64,000 nucleotides of DNA from assembly GCF_014217805.1 (NCBI RefSeq), contig NZ_CP055156.1, forward strand, positions 5,090,585 to 5,154,584. The letters are read 5' to 3'. The translations under genes were made by a program, and so were the position numbers. Under the pieces are notes generated by a model. That model was not told the DNA's origin. It searched no databases and saw only the letters and a list, made by a program, of their open reading frames with translations. Source of the stretch: Adhaeribacter swui (GTDB lineage: Bacteria > Bacteroidota > Bacteroidia > Cytophagales > Hymenobacteraceae). This document shows, piece after piece, positions 8,721 through 17,039 of this stretch (the first letter of the stretch is position 1; every line of letters begins with the position of its first letter).

Positions 8721-9095
8721 TTAGAATGGAAGATCGTTATCTATTTCTTCGGTTAAGAAAGGACTACTGGTAGCTGGTTGCTCCGCTCTACCGTTACCCG
8801 CATTACCACCACCAGCACCAGCTTTCTCCATGCGCCAGGCTTGCAAGTTAGTAAAATACATGGTAGTGCCGTTCTTGGTAAAAGGTTTACCCGATAGGTT
8901 AAAGTTTACTTTTACTTCATCCCCAATTTTGTATTGATCCACTACGCTGCATTTGTCCTGCGTTAACTGAAACTTAACGTGCTGCGTAAAAGAACCATCT
9001 GGAATTTCCAGCACAAATTCGCGTTTCCGGAATTTCTCACTTACCTGAACCTCATCGAATATTTCGTGTAATCTTCCTTGAACCTCAAAAGACAT
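8721..9095 (-). CDS. DUF3127 protein with SSB-like acidic C-terminal tip
   Basis: A 124-residue DUF3127 protein, common in Bacteroidota. The frame opens at a TTG (9137), but the ATG at 9095 giving MSFEVQGRLHEIFDEVQV is the family start. The first 85 residues are beta-rich (REFVLEI, HVKFQLTQDKC, VKVNFNLSGKPF, TNLQAWRME), compatible with an OB fold. They are followed by a glycine/asparagine-rich linker and the ending FLTEEIDNDLPF. That arrangement, with an acidic tip ending in L/I-P-F, resembles the partner-binding tail of single-stranded DNA-binding proteins (DDDIPF). Function is not established. Monocistronic with its own terminator. Confidence 0.88.
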   Translation of the reverse strand: MSFEVQGRLHEIFDEVQVSEKFRKREFVLEIPDGSFTQHVKFQLTQDKCSVVDQYKIGDEVKVNFNLSGKPFTKNGTTMYFTNLQAWRMEKAGAGGGNAGNGRAEQPATSSPFLTEEIDNDLPF

Positions 9096-9268
9096 AATCC
9101 TGATTTTTTTGAATGAAAAACAATTTACTTGTAGCAAATATACGTATTAAATCCACGAATAATTCCTTCCGGAAAAGATAATTTAGGGATTAATTTGATT
9201 CTAAATAAGACCTTTTTAATAGCCGAAAGAGAAGTTTGTAATCAGCAAAAAATTTAAAAAATCAGCGT

Positions 9269-10210
9269 ATGAACCCCATAGCCATTGCTATCCACGGCGG
9301 TGCCGGCACCATTTTATCCGCCTTAATGACCCCGGAAAAAGAAGTTATGTACCGGCAAGCTTTACAGGAAGCAGTAGAGGTAGGGCACCAAATTTTACTG
9401 CAGGGAAAAAGTTCTTTAGAAGCCGTAGAAGCGGCCGTCCGGAACCTGGAAGATTGCATTTTATTTAACGCGGGCCGGGGCTCGGTTTTTACCCACGAAG
9501 GAAAACACGAGATGGATGCCGCTATAATGTATGGTGCTACGGGTATGGCTGGAGCGGTAGCCGGCGTGCGGCAAGTGCGCAACCCGATTACTTTGGCCAA
9601 AACCGTGATGCAACATTCCGAACACGTGTTATTAGTAGGGGATGGAGCTGAAATTTTTGGGCGAAGTTTAGATTTAGCCTTTGAACCCGATAGCTACTTT
9701 TTTGATACCGCCCGCCACGAGCAATGGCTGGCTGCCCTTAAAGCCGACCAGGTAGTGCTGGATCACAGCGCGTTGCCGGAAGCTACAACCGATAGAAAAT
9801 TTGGCACCGTGGGAGCGGTAGCTGTTGATCAGTTTGGTAATGTGGCCGCAGCCACTTCCACCGGCGGCATGACGAACAAAAAGTTTAACCGGATAGGAGA
9901 TAGCCCTATTATTGGCGCCGGTACCTACGCCCACAATGCTACTTGCGCGGTGTCGTGCACGGGCCACGGCGAGTATTTTATGCGGGCGGTAGTGGCCTAC
10001 GATGTAGCTTGTTTAATAGAATACAAAGGTTTATCGCTAGCCGAGGCGTGCCACTACGTGGTGCACGATAAGTTAGTAAAACAAGGCGGCGAAGGCGGAC
10101 TTATTGCAATTAACCAGCTAGGCGACATTGTATTATCTTTTAATTCGGAAGGCATGTACCGCGCCAGTAAAAAAAATCAGGAACCAACTTACGTAGGTAT
10201 TTATAAATAG
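9269..10210 (+). CDS. Isoaspartyl peptidase/L-asparaginase (Ntn hydrolase, T2 family)
   Basis: A 313-residue plant-type asparaginase that should self-cleave to alpha and beta chains and hydrolyse beta-aspartyl dipeptides, and to a lesser degree asparagine. The N-terminus has AIHGGAGT; a mid-chain FNAGRGSVFTHEGKHEMDA is typical; the autocleavage/nucleophile Thr is residue 180 in KFGTVGAVAVD, followed by STGGMTNK and RIGDSPIIGAGTYA. There is no signal peptide, so it is likely cytosolic. It is convergent with the cyanophycinase gene, 43 bases away, suggesting that it processes beta-Asp-Arg released from cyanophycin. Confidence 0.93.
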   Translation: MNPIAIAIHGGAGTILSALMTPEKEVMYRQALQEAVEVGHQILLQGKSSLEAVEAAVRNLEDCILFNAGRGSVFTHEGKHEMDAAIMYGATGMAGAVAGVRQVRNPITLAKTVMQHSEHVLLVGDGAEIFGRSLDLAFEPDSYFFDTARHEQWLAALKADQVVLDHSALPEATTDRKFGTVGAVAVDQFGNVAAATSTGGMTNKKFNRIGDSPIIGAGTYAHNATCAVSCTGHGEYFMRAVVAYDVACLIEYKGLSLAEACHYVVHDKLVKQGGEGGLIAINQLGDIVLSFNSEGMYRASKKNQEPTYVGIYK

Positions 10211-10253
10211 CGCCGGCGGTTTACTGTTGTAAGAATTTAAAAATTTAAAATTT

Positions 10254-11156
10254 TCAGGACAAATTATCCAGGATATCCTGCACGTGGCGGTGGTGCGAGG
10301 CGGAATCTTTGTAAAATTCTCGCAGGTACATATCGTATACATTGCCCTTGGCTAAAACGTGCATAATTAAATTTTCGATGGATAAAGGTTCGCCGCGTTT
10401 TGCTTCGGGCGCGTTGTTGTGTTTAATGTGGTGCCCATCCACAATAATTACCAGGTTAGAGCCAATGGTTTCAATTAAATTGCCGTGGGTAATCAGCACG
10501 CCGGTGTCTTCGCCTAAGCCAATGCCAATTTTGCGGGAGTGCAAGGCTACTGCTTCCATGAGCCGGCCAAACCGGCCACGTTTCACAAAGTGCGAATCAA
10601 TGATTACGTTGGCTAAAAAGTCGAGTCCCGAGTCTAGTTTTACGGTACCCTTCATAAGCGCTTCAAAGCTGCTGCCCCGCCGGATCATAATCCCCGACAT
10701 GGCCATGGCCCCGGCGCTGGTGCCGGCAATCACAAAGTTTTCTTCGTTGTGGTAACGCTCTTTGCAAATCCGCAGAAATTCTGTTCCGGCAAATGCCTGG
10801 GTAATGCGGTATTGATCGCCTCCGGAAAATAAGATGCCATCGGCGGCTTTTAAGCGGTCCAGGTAAAGCGGTAAATCGGTTTCGGGCAAAGCCCGGATGT
10901 GCATCAGGCCAATGTTTGTAAAATTTAAAATTCCGAAAGCTTTTTGATAAATCACACCTACTTCCTCCGGAATCATGGAAGCCGTGGTAATTACTTCAAT
11001 CCGGGGATTGGTTTTGCCCAGTTCGTTGGTAAAGCGTTTTAAAATACCCAGTTCAAAAAAGTTTAAGTAGTATTTGCGCTGACTGCGCGAGTTCGGGTAA
11101 GTGCCTTTATCTTCGTTGCCGCCAATGGCAATAATCTTTCCTTTGGGTGTGTTCAC
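10254..11156 (-). CDS. Cyanophycinase (peptidase S51 family)
   Basis: A 300-residue cyanophycinase, which releases beta-Asp-Arg dipeptides from the reserve polymer cyanophycin. The nucleophile elbow is AGTSAGAMAMSG with Ser148. Supporting motifs are FSGGDQYRITQAF, DSHFVKRGRFGRLMEA and GIGLGEDTGVLI. The start is a GTG; no ATG precedes the conserved KGKIIAIGGNEDKG, so the non-ATG start is accepted. No signal peptide is seen, which suits an intracellular form. Its partner in the pathway, an isoaspartyl peptidase, is convergent at 9269. No cyanophycin synthetase is in the window. Confidence 0.92.
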   Translation of the reverse strand: MNTPKGKIIAIGGNEDKGTYPNSRSQRKYYLNFFELGILKRFTNELGKTNPRIEVITTASMIPEEVGVIYQKAFGILNFTNIGLMHIRALPETDLPLYLDRLKAADGILFSGGDQYRITQAFAGTEFLRICKERYHNEENFVIAGTSAGAMAMSGIMIRRGSSFEALMKGTVKLDSGLDFLANVIIDSHFVKRGRFGRLMEAVALHSRKIGIGLGEDTGVLITHGNLIETIGSNLVIIVDGHHIKHNNAPEAKRGEPLSIENLIMHVLAKGNVYDMYLREFYKDSASHHRHVQDILDNLS

Positions 11157-11536
11157 GAGTAATCTGCGGTCTTAAATCATAAAAATTGCCCGGTTTTAAA
11201 ATTCTAAACCTGGCTTATGTATGCAAATTACGGGCTTTTGGTTACAAGTTCCAGTTTTATTACCACAGCAACCTTCCAAATTTACGCAGTTAATTCTGGA
11301 TAAACATAAAATAGCAACCTGGTTATAAGCTCCATTTCCAGTTTTTTAATTTTTCTAAAATTTTAAATTTTAAAAAAATCCAGCCTTAAAAGGTGCCTAA
11401 TCCGAAAATTTAAAGTTTTTAGCTTGCCCCTTTTAACTAAATTATCTTTTCATTAAATCATTAACCTTCGTTGGAGGCGGGCGTATAGCAGAGGGAGTAT
11501 TTTATTTATACATTAATCTAATTAAATTTTAAGACT
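11157..11536. other. Gene-free gap before the ferritin-like gene
   Basis: A 380-base divergent upstream region. It contains the dispersed A/T motif (11351-11376) and a GC-rich patch just before the next gene (GTTGGAGGCGGGCGTATAG, 11470-11488). No ORF, repeat or terminator is visible. Confidence 0.45.
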
Positions 11537-12031
11537 ATGAAACTGACATCCTTAAATGATTTATTGGTTCACCAATTACAAGATTTATACGGCGCCGAGC
11601 AGCAACTGCTGAAAGCCATGCCCAAAATGCTTTCTACTGCTAAATCGCCCAAATTAAAAGAAGCCATTCAAACACACATGACCGAAACGGAAAACCAGGT
11701 AAAACGCCTGGAGCAAGTTTTCCAATCGATGAATTTAAAGGCCGAAGCTATTAAGTGTAAAGCCATGGAAGGTTTATTGAAAGAAGCGGAAGAAATGATG
11801 AGCGAAGATGCCGACGCCGAAGTAATGGATGCCGGTATTATTGCCAGCGCGCAGCGGGTAGAGCATTACGAAATTGCGGGTTATGGTACGGCCAGCACCT
11901 ACGCCAAATATTTGGGCCACACCGAAGCATTAAACCTGCTGTTGGAGACTTTAAACGAAGAGAAAAAAACCGATACCTTGCTTACTGATATTGCAGAATC
12001 TTCGGTAAATATTAAAGCCGAAAATCACTAA
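11537..12031 (+). CDS. YciF-type ferritin-like protein (DUF892)
   Basis: A 164-residue DUF892/YciE-YciF protein. The family signature is at the N-terminus (LVHQLQDLYGAEQQLLKAMP) and the rest is a four-helix bundle with Glu/His residues suited to a di-iron site (MTETENQVKRLEQVF, SAQRVEHYEIAGYGT). Family members are stress-induced and associated with desiccation or general stress. No partner gene is adjacent; a candidate promoter and hairpin follow its stop. Confidence 0.9.
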   Translation: MKLTSLNDLLVHQLQDLYGAEQQLLKAMPKMLSTAKSPKLKEAIQTHMTETENQVKRLEQVFQSMNLKAEAIKCKAMEGLLKEAEEMMSEDADAEVMDAGIIASAQRVEHYEIAGYGTASTYAKYLGHTEALNLLLETLNEEKKTDTLLTDIAESSVNIKAENH

Positions 12032-12049
12032 AAAAATTATATTTAAATT

Positions 12050-12082
12050 TTTGAATATAATTTAAAACTATTTGTATATTTG
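12050..12082 (+). promoter_or_regulatory. Candidate Bacteroidota sigma-70 promoter
   Basis: TTTG at 12050-12053 and TATATTTG at 12075-12082 match the Bacteroidota -33 (TTTG) and -7 (TAnnTTTG) elements with a 21-base spacer, within the usual range. It points into a gap that holds only a hairpin, not a gene on this strand. Confidence 0.35.
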
Positions 12083-12087
12083 AGTAA

Positions 12088-12158
12088 GTATAGTGTAATT
12101 TAGAAGTGAGAATCCTGTATGTTGCTTTAAAAGCAGCATGCAGGATTTTCCTTTTTAA
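12088..12158 (+). ncRNA. Candidate short intergenic RNA ending in a long hairpin
   Basis: If the promoter at 12050-12082 is active, transcription would begin near 12088 and end after the hairpin at 12111-12147. The arms are AATCCTG/CAGGATT with further ATG/CAT and TGCTT/AAGCA pairing and two G-T wobbles, followed by TTTTCCTTTTT. The product would be about 65-70 nt. The same hairpin could simply terminate the ferritin-like gene, or the M1 peptidase gene from the other side; that is the more ordinary explanation. Confidence 0.22.
12111..12147. terminator. Long hairpin terminator between convergent genes
   Basis: A stem of about 16 pairs between 12111-12127 and 12131-12147, followed by T-rich sequence. 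It lies between the ferritin-like gene (plus) and the M1 peptidase gene (minus) and probably serves both. Confidence 0.7.
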
Positions 12159-12176
12159 AACAACTTATAAATTAAT

Positions 12177-13967
12177 TTACTTATTCAGCAGTTTTTCTAT
12201 TGATAGGCGGGTAACAGCGTGGTAATTAGCCCGCGATTTTTTAAAAATTTCCTGGGCTTTTTCGCCGTAATGTTTGTTAGCAGCAAGCTGCCGGTATAAA
12301 GGCAGAACAAACTTCCGGCGGCCTACCTGCTGTAAAAATTTTTCGAGTGCTGGCATTACGGGAGCGTACCGGGCTTTTAAGCCAGCTTCTAACCAAACTG
12401 CTAAAATCTCAGCGTTTCCGGATTGGGTAAATTCAAAAGCGTTATCCAGTAACTCCATGGCGGGAGCGTCTAAACGAGCTTCAATCAAATTTAAAAAATA
12501 CAACCATTCCTGCGTGCTCCAACCCGCGGTATTTATTCCTGCTAAATTTTGGTTTTTATGCCAGTGCGCAGCCGCTTCTTCTACTTGTATAAAACGGGTT
12601 GACTTTACTTCTATGGCCGTTTCGGGTAAACCGGGATGATAAATCCAGTTTTCGGGTTTTACTAGCGTGGAGATAATTTCTTGTTCCGGGGCGAAAAACT
12701 CGTACAAAAACTCCAGGAAGTACTCGGTAGTATTCGATTGAAATTTAAAAATTTTAAAATACTCGTTTAAGAAAGCGTCAAAGCGGGAGCGGCCAACGGC
12801 ATTTTCCAGGGTAAGCAAAAATAAATTACCTTTTTCGTAGGCAATCTCGGTTAATCCTTCGTCCGGGTCGCGGTTAAGTAAATTTAGTTTCAGGCAGGTA
12901 TCCGGATTGCTAGGGCCTAATTCCTGGATGGTTTTTATTAGATCCTGGTAGCCAAGAACTTTTAACATATCGGCGTAGTCTGGCCCGTGCAAATACTCCA
13001 TAATCCGGCGTTCAAAATACACGGTAAAGCCTTCGTTTAACCAAAAGTCGTTCCAGGTTGCATTGGTTACCAAATTACCCGACCAAGAATGCGCTAACTC
13101 ATGCGCCACTAAACTGGTAAGCGAGCGATCGCCGGTAATAATGGTGGGAGTTACAAACGTTAAGCACGGATTCTCCATGCCCCCAAACGGAAAACTGGGC
13201 GGCAATACCAGCAAATCGTACCGGCCCCAAGGATAGTTGCCGTACAAATCTTCGGCCGATTCTAACATCTGCTCCATTTCTTTAAACTCGTAAGCTGCGG
13301 CGTTTAATACTTCTGGTTCGGCATAAACGCCGGTGCGCGTTCCCAGGGCAGCAAATTGCAAACGACCTACCGCCAGCGCCATTAAATACGATGGAATGGC
13401 AAACGGCATGGTAAAATGATATTCACCGGTCCCGTTGGTTTCCTGCGGATTTTCGGCACTCATTAAAGCTAAATAGCCCGCCGGCACTTGAATGTGCGCC
13501 TCGTACGTGAACCGCACAGCCGGCGAATCCTGACAGGGCAGCCAAGTACGGGCCAAAATAGCTTGCGATTGGGTAAATAAAAATGGAAACTTACCGCCGG
13601 CAGTTTGCTCCAGTTCCAGCCATTGTAAAGCGGCCGCCGCGGGAGTAGTTTGGTAAATAACAGTTATTTCGTGGGCAGTTGGGGTTAATTCTATTGCTAA
13701 AGTTTGACCCAGGTAAGGTTGGGGCGCACTTAATGTAAAATGAGCCGGCTCGTCTTGCACCAGCACCTGCTGAATGACTAAATCTTTTACATCCAGAATA
13801 ATCTGGTTGGCCCCAGGCTGTTGCTGGATGCGGTACTTAGCCTGACCGGTTAATTGCTTATTTATAAAATCTACATGTAACTGCAGTTGCAAGTGCGTTA
13901 CCACGGCTTGTTGCGGCTTTGCAAAACTATGGGTATCAGCTATAATCAGGTTTTTATTTAGGTGCAT
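12177..13967 (-). CDS. M1-family zinc aminopeptidase (LTA4 hydrolase-like)
   Basis: A 596-residue M1 metallopeptidase. The exopeptidase motif FGGMENPCLTF is at 261-271, the zinc motif HELAH at 289-293, and the third ligand Glu at 312 in WLNEGFTVYFE. The order of domains (N-terminal beta saddle, thermolysin-like centre, helical C-terminus from about residue 470) and the FPFGGMENPCLTFVTPT stretch match the leukotriene A4 hydrolase subgroup. There is no signal peptide, so it is predicted cytosolic and should trim N-terminal amino acids from peptides. Monocistronic. Confidence 0.93.
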   Translation of the reverse strand: MHLNKNLIIADTHSFAKPQQAVVTHLQLQLHVDFINKQLTGQAKYRIQQQPGANQIILDVKDLVIQQVLVQDEPAHFTLSAPQPYLGQTLAIELTPTAHEITVIYQTTPAAAALQWLELEQTAGGKFPFLFTQSQAILARTWLPCQDSPAVRFTYEAHIQVPAGYLALMSAENPQETNGTGEYHFTMPFAIPSYLMALAVGRLQFAALGTRTGVYAEPEVLNAAAYEFKEMEQMLESAEDLYGNYPWGRYDLLVLPPSFPFGGMENPCLTFVTPTIITGDRSLTSLVAHELAHSWSGNLVTNATWNDFWLNEGFTVYFERRIMEYLHGPDYADMLKVLGYQDLIKTIQELGPSNPDTCLKLNLLNRDPDEGLTEIAYEKGNLFLLTLENAVGRSRFDAFLNEYFKIFKFQSNTTEYFLEFLYEFFAPEQEIISTLVKPENWIYHPGLPETAIEVKSTRFIQVEEAAAHWHKNQNLAGINTAGWSTQEWLYFLNLIEARLDAPAMELLDNAFEFTQSGNAEILAVWLEAGLKARYAPVMPALEKFLQQVGRRKFVLPLYRQLAANKHYGEKAQEIFKKSRANYHAVTRLSIEKLLNK

Positions 13968-14309
13968 CGCAGAAAAAATTCAAGGGAATTTTGATTTTAA
14001 CTATACTGGTTTAGTCTCAGTTTAGGCACAATTTAGCTTTAATTGTGGGTACCTAAAAAAGTAAAAATTTAAAAAAATTATTGTTTTAAGTACGGATTTA
14101 CGGGTAAATAAAGTAAAAACTTAAAAAATAAAAAGCTTATGCTGGTAAAGCGCCGGGATAGTTGCGATAACATTTTTTGCCATTTACCAGTAAAAAATAG
14201 AAACCCTTACTTGTGTAGCAGGTAAGGGAATTTTAAAAAATTAGCTTGAGCAACCAGCAGTTGTTTGCGCTAAAAAAAGATTTTAGAGTATAGAACCCGA
14301 TCCGAATTT
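13968..14309. other. Gene-free divergent gap with a weak hairpin
   Basis: A 342-base region upstream of two divergent genes. It holds a 7-base inverted repeat CCCTTAC (14204-14210) / GTAAGGG (14222-14228), followed by an A/T tract. It is too weak to call a terminator. No small gene is supported. Confidence 0.4.
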
Positions 14310-15992
14310 ATGTTTAACCAACGCAACTATTATCGTTACACTTACCTTGGTATTTTATTATTTTTCTTAATTCAGTTAACGGCTTGTAATAAAAATAAAA
14401 CCAAAGACGGTAAAGAAGCCGCCAACGAGAAAACCAGTATAAAAACCGACAGCGCCTTTATTGAAAATTACCTGAAGCAAGAACCAAAACTTAAAAAACA
14501 CCGGGCTACCACCATGTTGTTTTACCGCACCCGCGGGTACCGCTTAGGGTGGTTTAAAAATGATAAAATTGTGCCGCAGGCCAACACGTTTTTGCAGGTA
14601 ATTAACAAAGCAACCCGCGAAGGTTTAAACCCCGAAGACTACAAAGTAAAAGATTTTAAAGCTTTGTTTGCCCAATACGAGGCCGCTAAACAAGACTCTG
14701 TTAAACATCGTTTGCAACAGGAAATAGACGTGGCTTTGTCGGCCGCTTACTTTAATTATGCTTCTGATTTTTATCGGGGCACCGTAAATCCGCGGGAACT
14801 GGATAATATTGAATGGAGTGTAAAAAGAAATAAAATTAAACTGCATAAAGCGCTACAAACCATTTTGCGCGAAAGAAGCAGCCGCTACCCGTATTATCAG
14901 TTTGAACCGCTACACGAAGAATACAACCAGTTACGCACGGCCTTGGCGCAATACCGCGAAATCCGGAAAAATGGGGGCTGGCCCAAAATTACTAACGTTA
15001 AAAGTAATTTACAGGTAGGGCAGAAGTCGCCGGCGGTTCCTTTGCTGCGCCAGCGTTTGTTGCCGGCCAATAAGATAAAACCTAACAATCCGGATTCGTT
15101 GGTTTATGATACCGAACTCGATAATGCCGTGAAAGATTTTCAGGAACGGCATGGTTTAAAGCCAGACGGCAAATTAAACAAAGAAACCTTGCGCATGATG
15201 AACGTGTCGCTCGATGACCGCATTGACCAGATTATCATTAATATGGAACGGTGGCGCTGGATTCCGAAACCCAAAGAAATGGAGCGTAAGCATATTTTCG
15301 TGAATATTCCGGAGTTTATGTTATACGCCAAAGATAAAGGCAAGTCCGTATTTCACATGCGCGTAATTGTGGGTAAAGTAATGAACTCTACGCCCATATT
15401 CAGCGATAAGCTAGAGTACATTGTTTTTTCGCCGTATTGGTACGTGCCGTTTTCTATTATCCAAAACGAGATGATGCCGCATTTACTCGCCGATCCAGGT
15501 TGGCTCGAAAGAATGGACATGGAAGTGGTGCAAGGCTCCGGTAAAAACGCCGTGCCTGTAGATCCGCATTCTATTGATTGGGGCTCCATTACTAAAGAAA
15601 ATTTTAAATATATGATCCGCCAGCGGCCTGGCCCTAAAAACCCCTTGGGCGACGTAAAATTTATTTTCCCGAATGAGCACGAAGTGTATTTGCACCATAC
15701 AGCCGCCGCCGAACTGTTTAACCAGACCCAGCGGGGCTTCAGCCACGGCTGTATCCGGGTAGAAAAACCAGTGCAGTTAGCGCAGTTTCTGCTCGAAGGC
15801 AAACTCCAATGGAACGAACAAACCATTGAAGAAGCCATGCACGCCGGCACCGAACAGTACGAAAACTTACCCGAAAAAATACCGGTGTACATTGTGTATT
15901 TTACCTCGTGGGTAGATGATAAAGGCCGGGTTCATTTCCGCGACGATATCTACGGGCACGATAAAGAATTAGAAAAAGAATATTTTAATTAA
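14310..15992 (+). CDS. Lipoprotein L,D-transpeptidase (YcbB-like)
   Basis: A 560-residue periplasmic L,D-transpeptidase that should make 3-3 cross-links in peptidoglycan or attach proteins to it. The signal peptide ends in a lipobox LTAC with the lipidated Cys at 26. A helical scaffold domain (about 40-220) is followed by a peptidoglycan-binding domain 1 (LQVGQKSPAVPLLRQRL ... VKDFQERHGLKPDGKL, about 233-295). The YkuD catalytic domain follows, with HGCIRVEKP and active Cys481, checked against the codon at 15750-15752. The order scaffold, PG-binding, YkuD is that of E. coli YcbB/LdtD. Followed by a strong terminator. Confidence 0.94.
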   Translation: MFNQRNYYRYTYLGILLFFLIQLTACNKNKTKDGKEAANEKTSIKTDSAFIENYLKQEPKLKKHRATTMLFYRTRGYRLGWFKNDKIVPQANTFLQVINKATREGLNPEDYKVKDFKALFAQYEAAKQDSVKHRLQQEIDVALSAAYFNYASDFYRGTVNPRELDNIEWSVKRNKIKLHKALQTILRERSSRYPYYQFEPLHEEYNQLRTALAQYREIRKNGGWPKITNVKSNLQVGQKSPAVPLLRQRLLPANKIKPNNPDSLVYDTELDNAVKDFQERHGLKPDGKLNKETLRMMNVSLDDRIDQIIINMERWRWIPKPKEMERKHIFVNIPEFMLYAKDKGKSVFHMRVIVGKVMNSTPIFSDKLEYIVFSPYWYVPFSIIQNEMMPHLLADPGWLERMDMEVVQGSGKNAVPVDPHSIDWGSITKENFKYMIRQRPGPKNPLGDVKFIFPNEHEVYLHHTAAAELFNQTQRGFSHGCIRVEKPVQLAQFLLEGKLQWNEQTIEEAMHAGTEQYENLPEKIPVYIVYFTSWVDDKGRVHFRDDIYGHDKELEKEYFN

Positions 15993-16033
15993 TAGCGCTT
16001 TTGTTTTCCAGAACTGAATAAATTTTAAAAATT

Positions 16034-16084
16034 AAAATTCTACGGAAGGCAGCATTACCTGAATACTGCCTTCCGTAGAATTTT
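16034..16084 (+). terminator. Strong terminator after the L,D-transpeptidase gene
   Basis: A 19-base perfect stem (16034-16052 with 16066-16084; core TCTACGGAAGGCAG) with a 13-base loop, ending in TTTT. It lies 42 bases after the stop codon. Confidence 0.88.
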
Positions 16085-16273
16085 GGATTTATTAAGCTTT
16101 TGTTATTACCAGGCTGGTGATGCGATTTACAGAGAGAAATACGCGCTTAATTAATTTAAAACTGGGTTTTTACCGCTGTAAAGTAAGATTAGGTAACTTT
16201 TACTCCGCCGATAAGTAAAAAGAACAATTATTAATTATTGAACAGAAGCGTAAAAATTATTACCATAAAAGCT

Positions 16274-16645
16274 ATGAAAAAGAAATTGTATGTATTTTTG
16301 CTGGCGTTGGCAACTACCGATATGGCGTGTCAGTCGAAAGATCACAAAACGCCGGCCGAAGGTTATGGTGCCGGTCAGATAGAAAATAACCAGGCCGATG
16401 CCCCTACGGATAACAGAAACACCAGCATGGAATCGCCGGTTGATATAAAGCCGGATAGTGGAGTCTCGAATATGGATAGTGCCGGAATGGCTAAAAAACC
16501 CGGCCAGAATAGTGCGCAGGATCAGGATGCTGCCCGGGCTACTTCCATAACTGAGAACAATGCTGGTAATTCCGAAACCCGGGGTACTGAAAATAATTCG
16601 CCGAGCCGCCAGATGCCGCAAACGAATAAACCGAATAACCAATAA
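16274..16645 (+). CDS. Small lipoprotein of unknown function
   Basis: A 123-residue protein beginning at the ATG at 16274 (MKKKLYVFLLALATTDMAC); an upstream in-frame start at 16238 would put 12 residues before the signal peptide and is not favoured. The lipobox-like DMAC gives a likely lipidated Cys at 19. The rest is disordered, rich in Asn, Ser, Asp, Gln and Pro, without a recognisable fold. It precedes a second small lipoprotein by 28 bases; the two look like one operon. No function can be assigned. Confidence 0.65.
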   Translation: MKKKLYVFLLALATTDMACQSKDHKTPAEGYGAGQIENNQADAPTDNRNTSMESPVDIKPDSGVSNMDSAGMAKKPGQNSAQDQDAARATSITENNAGNSETRGTENNSPSRQMPQTNKPNNQ

Positions 16646-16673
16646 TACGATTATACATAACCCTTCATCTAAC

Positions 16674-16832
16674 ATGAAAAAATTTATTTATGCCGGCTTT
16701 TTAGCGCTTACTTTCCTTACCCTGCAATCCTGTGAAACGCAAAGCGATCGGGACAATGACCCCATGAAAGATGCCGCTCATAAGCGCAATAACCGGTCTG
16801 ATTACGCCGAAGAAGCGCAGGCCTCGCACTAA
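16674..16832 (+). CDS. 52-residue small lipoprotein
   Basis: A short gene starting at the ATG at 16674 (MKKFIYAGFLALTFLTLQSC), with a clear signal peptide and lipobox LQSC (Cys20), then a hydrophilic 32-residue tail rich in Asp, Asn, Arg and Glu. The frame is open further upstream, but only as overlap with the previous gene. It is probably co-transcribed with the lipoprotein at 16274 and ends before a terminator at 16845. Similar entericidin-like short lipoproteins are common in Bacteroidota; the role is unknown. Confidence 0.65.
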   Translation: MKKFIYAGFLALTFLTLQSCETQSDRDNDPMKDAAHKRNNRSDYAEEAQASH

Positions 16833-16844
16833 AAAACGGTACAT

Positions 16845-16876
16845 AAAAAGGATAGCTACTAAAAGCTATCCTTTTT
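16845..16876 (+). terminator. Terminator of the small-lipoprotein operon
   Basis: A 13-base perfect stem, AAAAAGGATAGCT (16845-16857) with AGCTATCCTTTTT (16864-16876), and a 6-base loop, 13 bases after the stop. Confidence 0.88.
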
Positions 16877-16951
16877 TATTTCGGGTAATAAATATTTCAT
16901 ATATTACTAATACTACCGGCTTTAGATTGAGGCAAATGTTGCGAGGTAGCT

Positions 16952-16987
16952 AAAAAATTAGCGTTTTTAACTTAATGCTAATTTTTT
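16952..16987. terminator. Second terminator-like hairpin upstream of xseA
   Basis: An 11-base stem, AAAAAATTAGC (16952-16962) with GCTAATTTTTT (16977-16987), with a 14-base loop. It lies 53 bases before the xseA start. It may back up the terminator at 16845 or act as a leader structure. Confidence 0.5.
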
Positions 16988-17039
16988 TATCAATCTGGTT
17001 TCTGAATTGCCCGCCAATTTCGTTAGATTTGTTAATAGT

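Noticed and set aside
14204..14228. 7-base inverted repeat CCCTTAC/GTAAGGG upstream of the L,D-transpeptidase
   Set aside because: Too short and located between divergent promoters, so not convincing as a terminator or operator.
15353..15892. 179-residue minus-strand ORF inside the L,D-transpeptidase gene
   Set aside because: It is opposite a well-defined catalytic domain and has a random Ser/Cys/Trp-rich composition.
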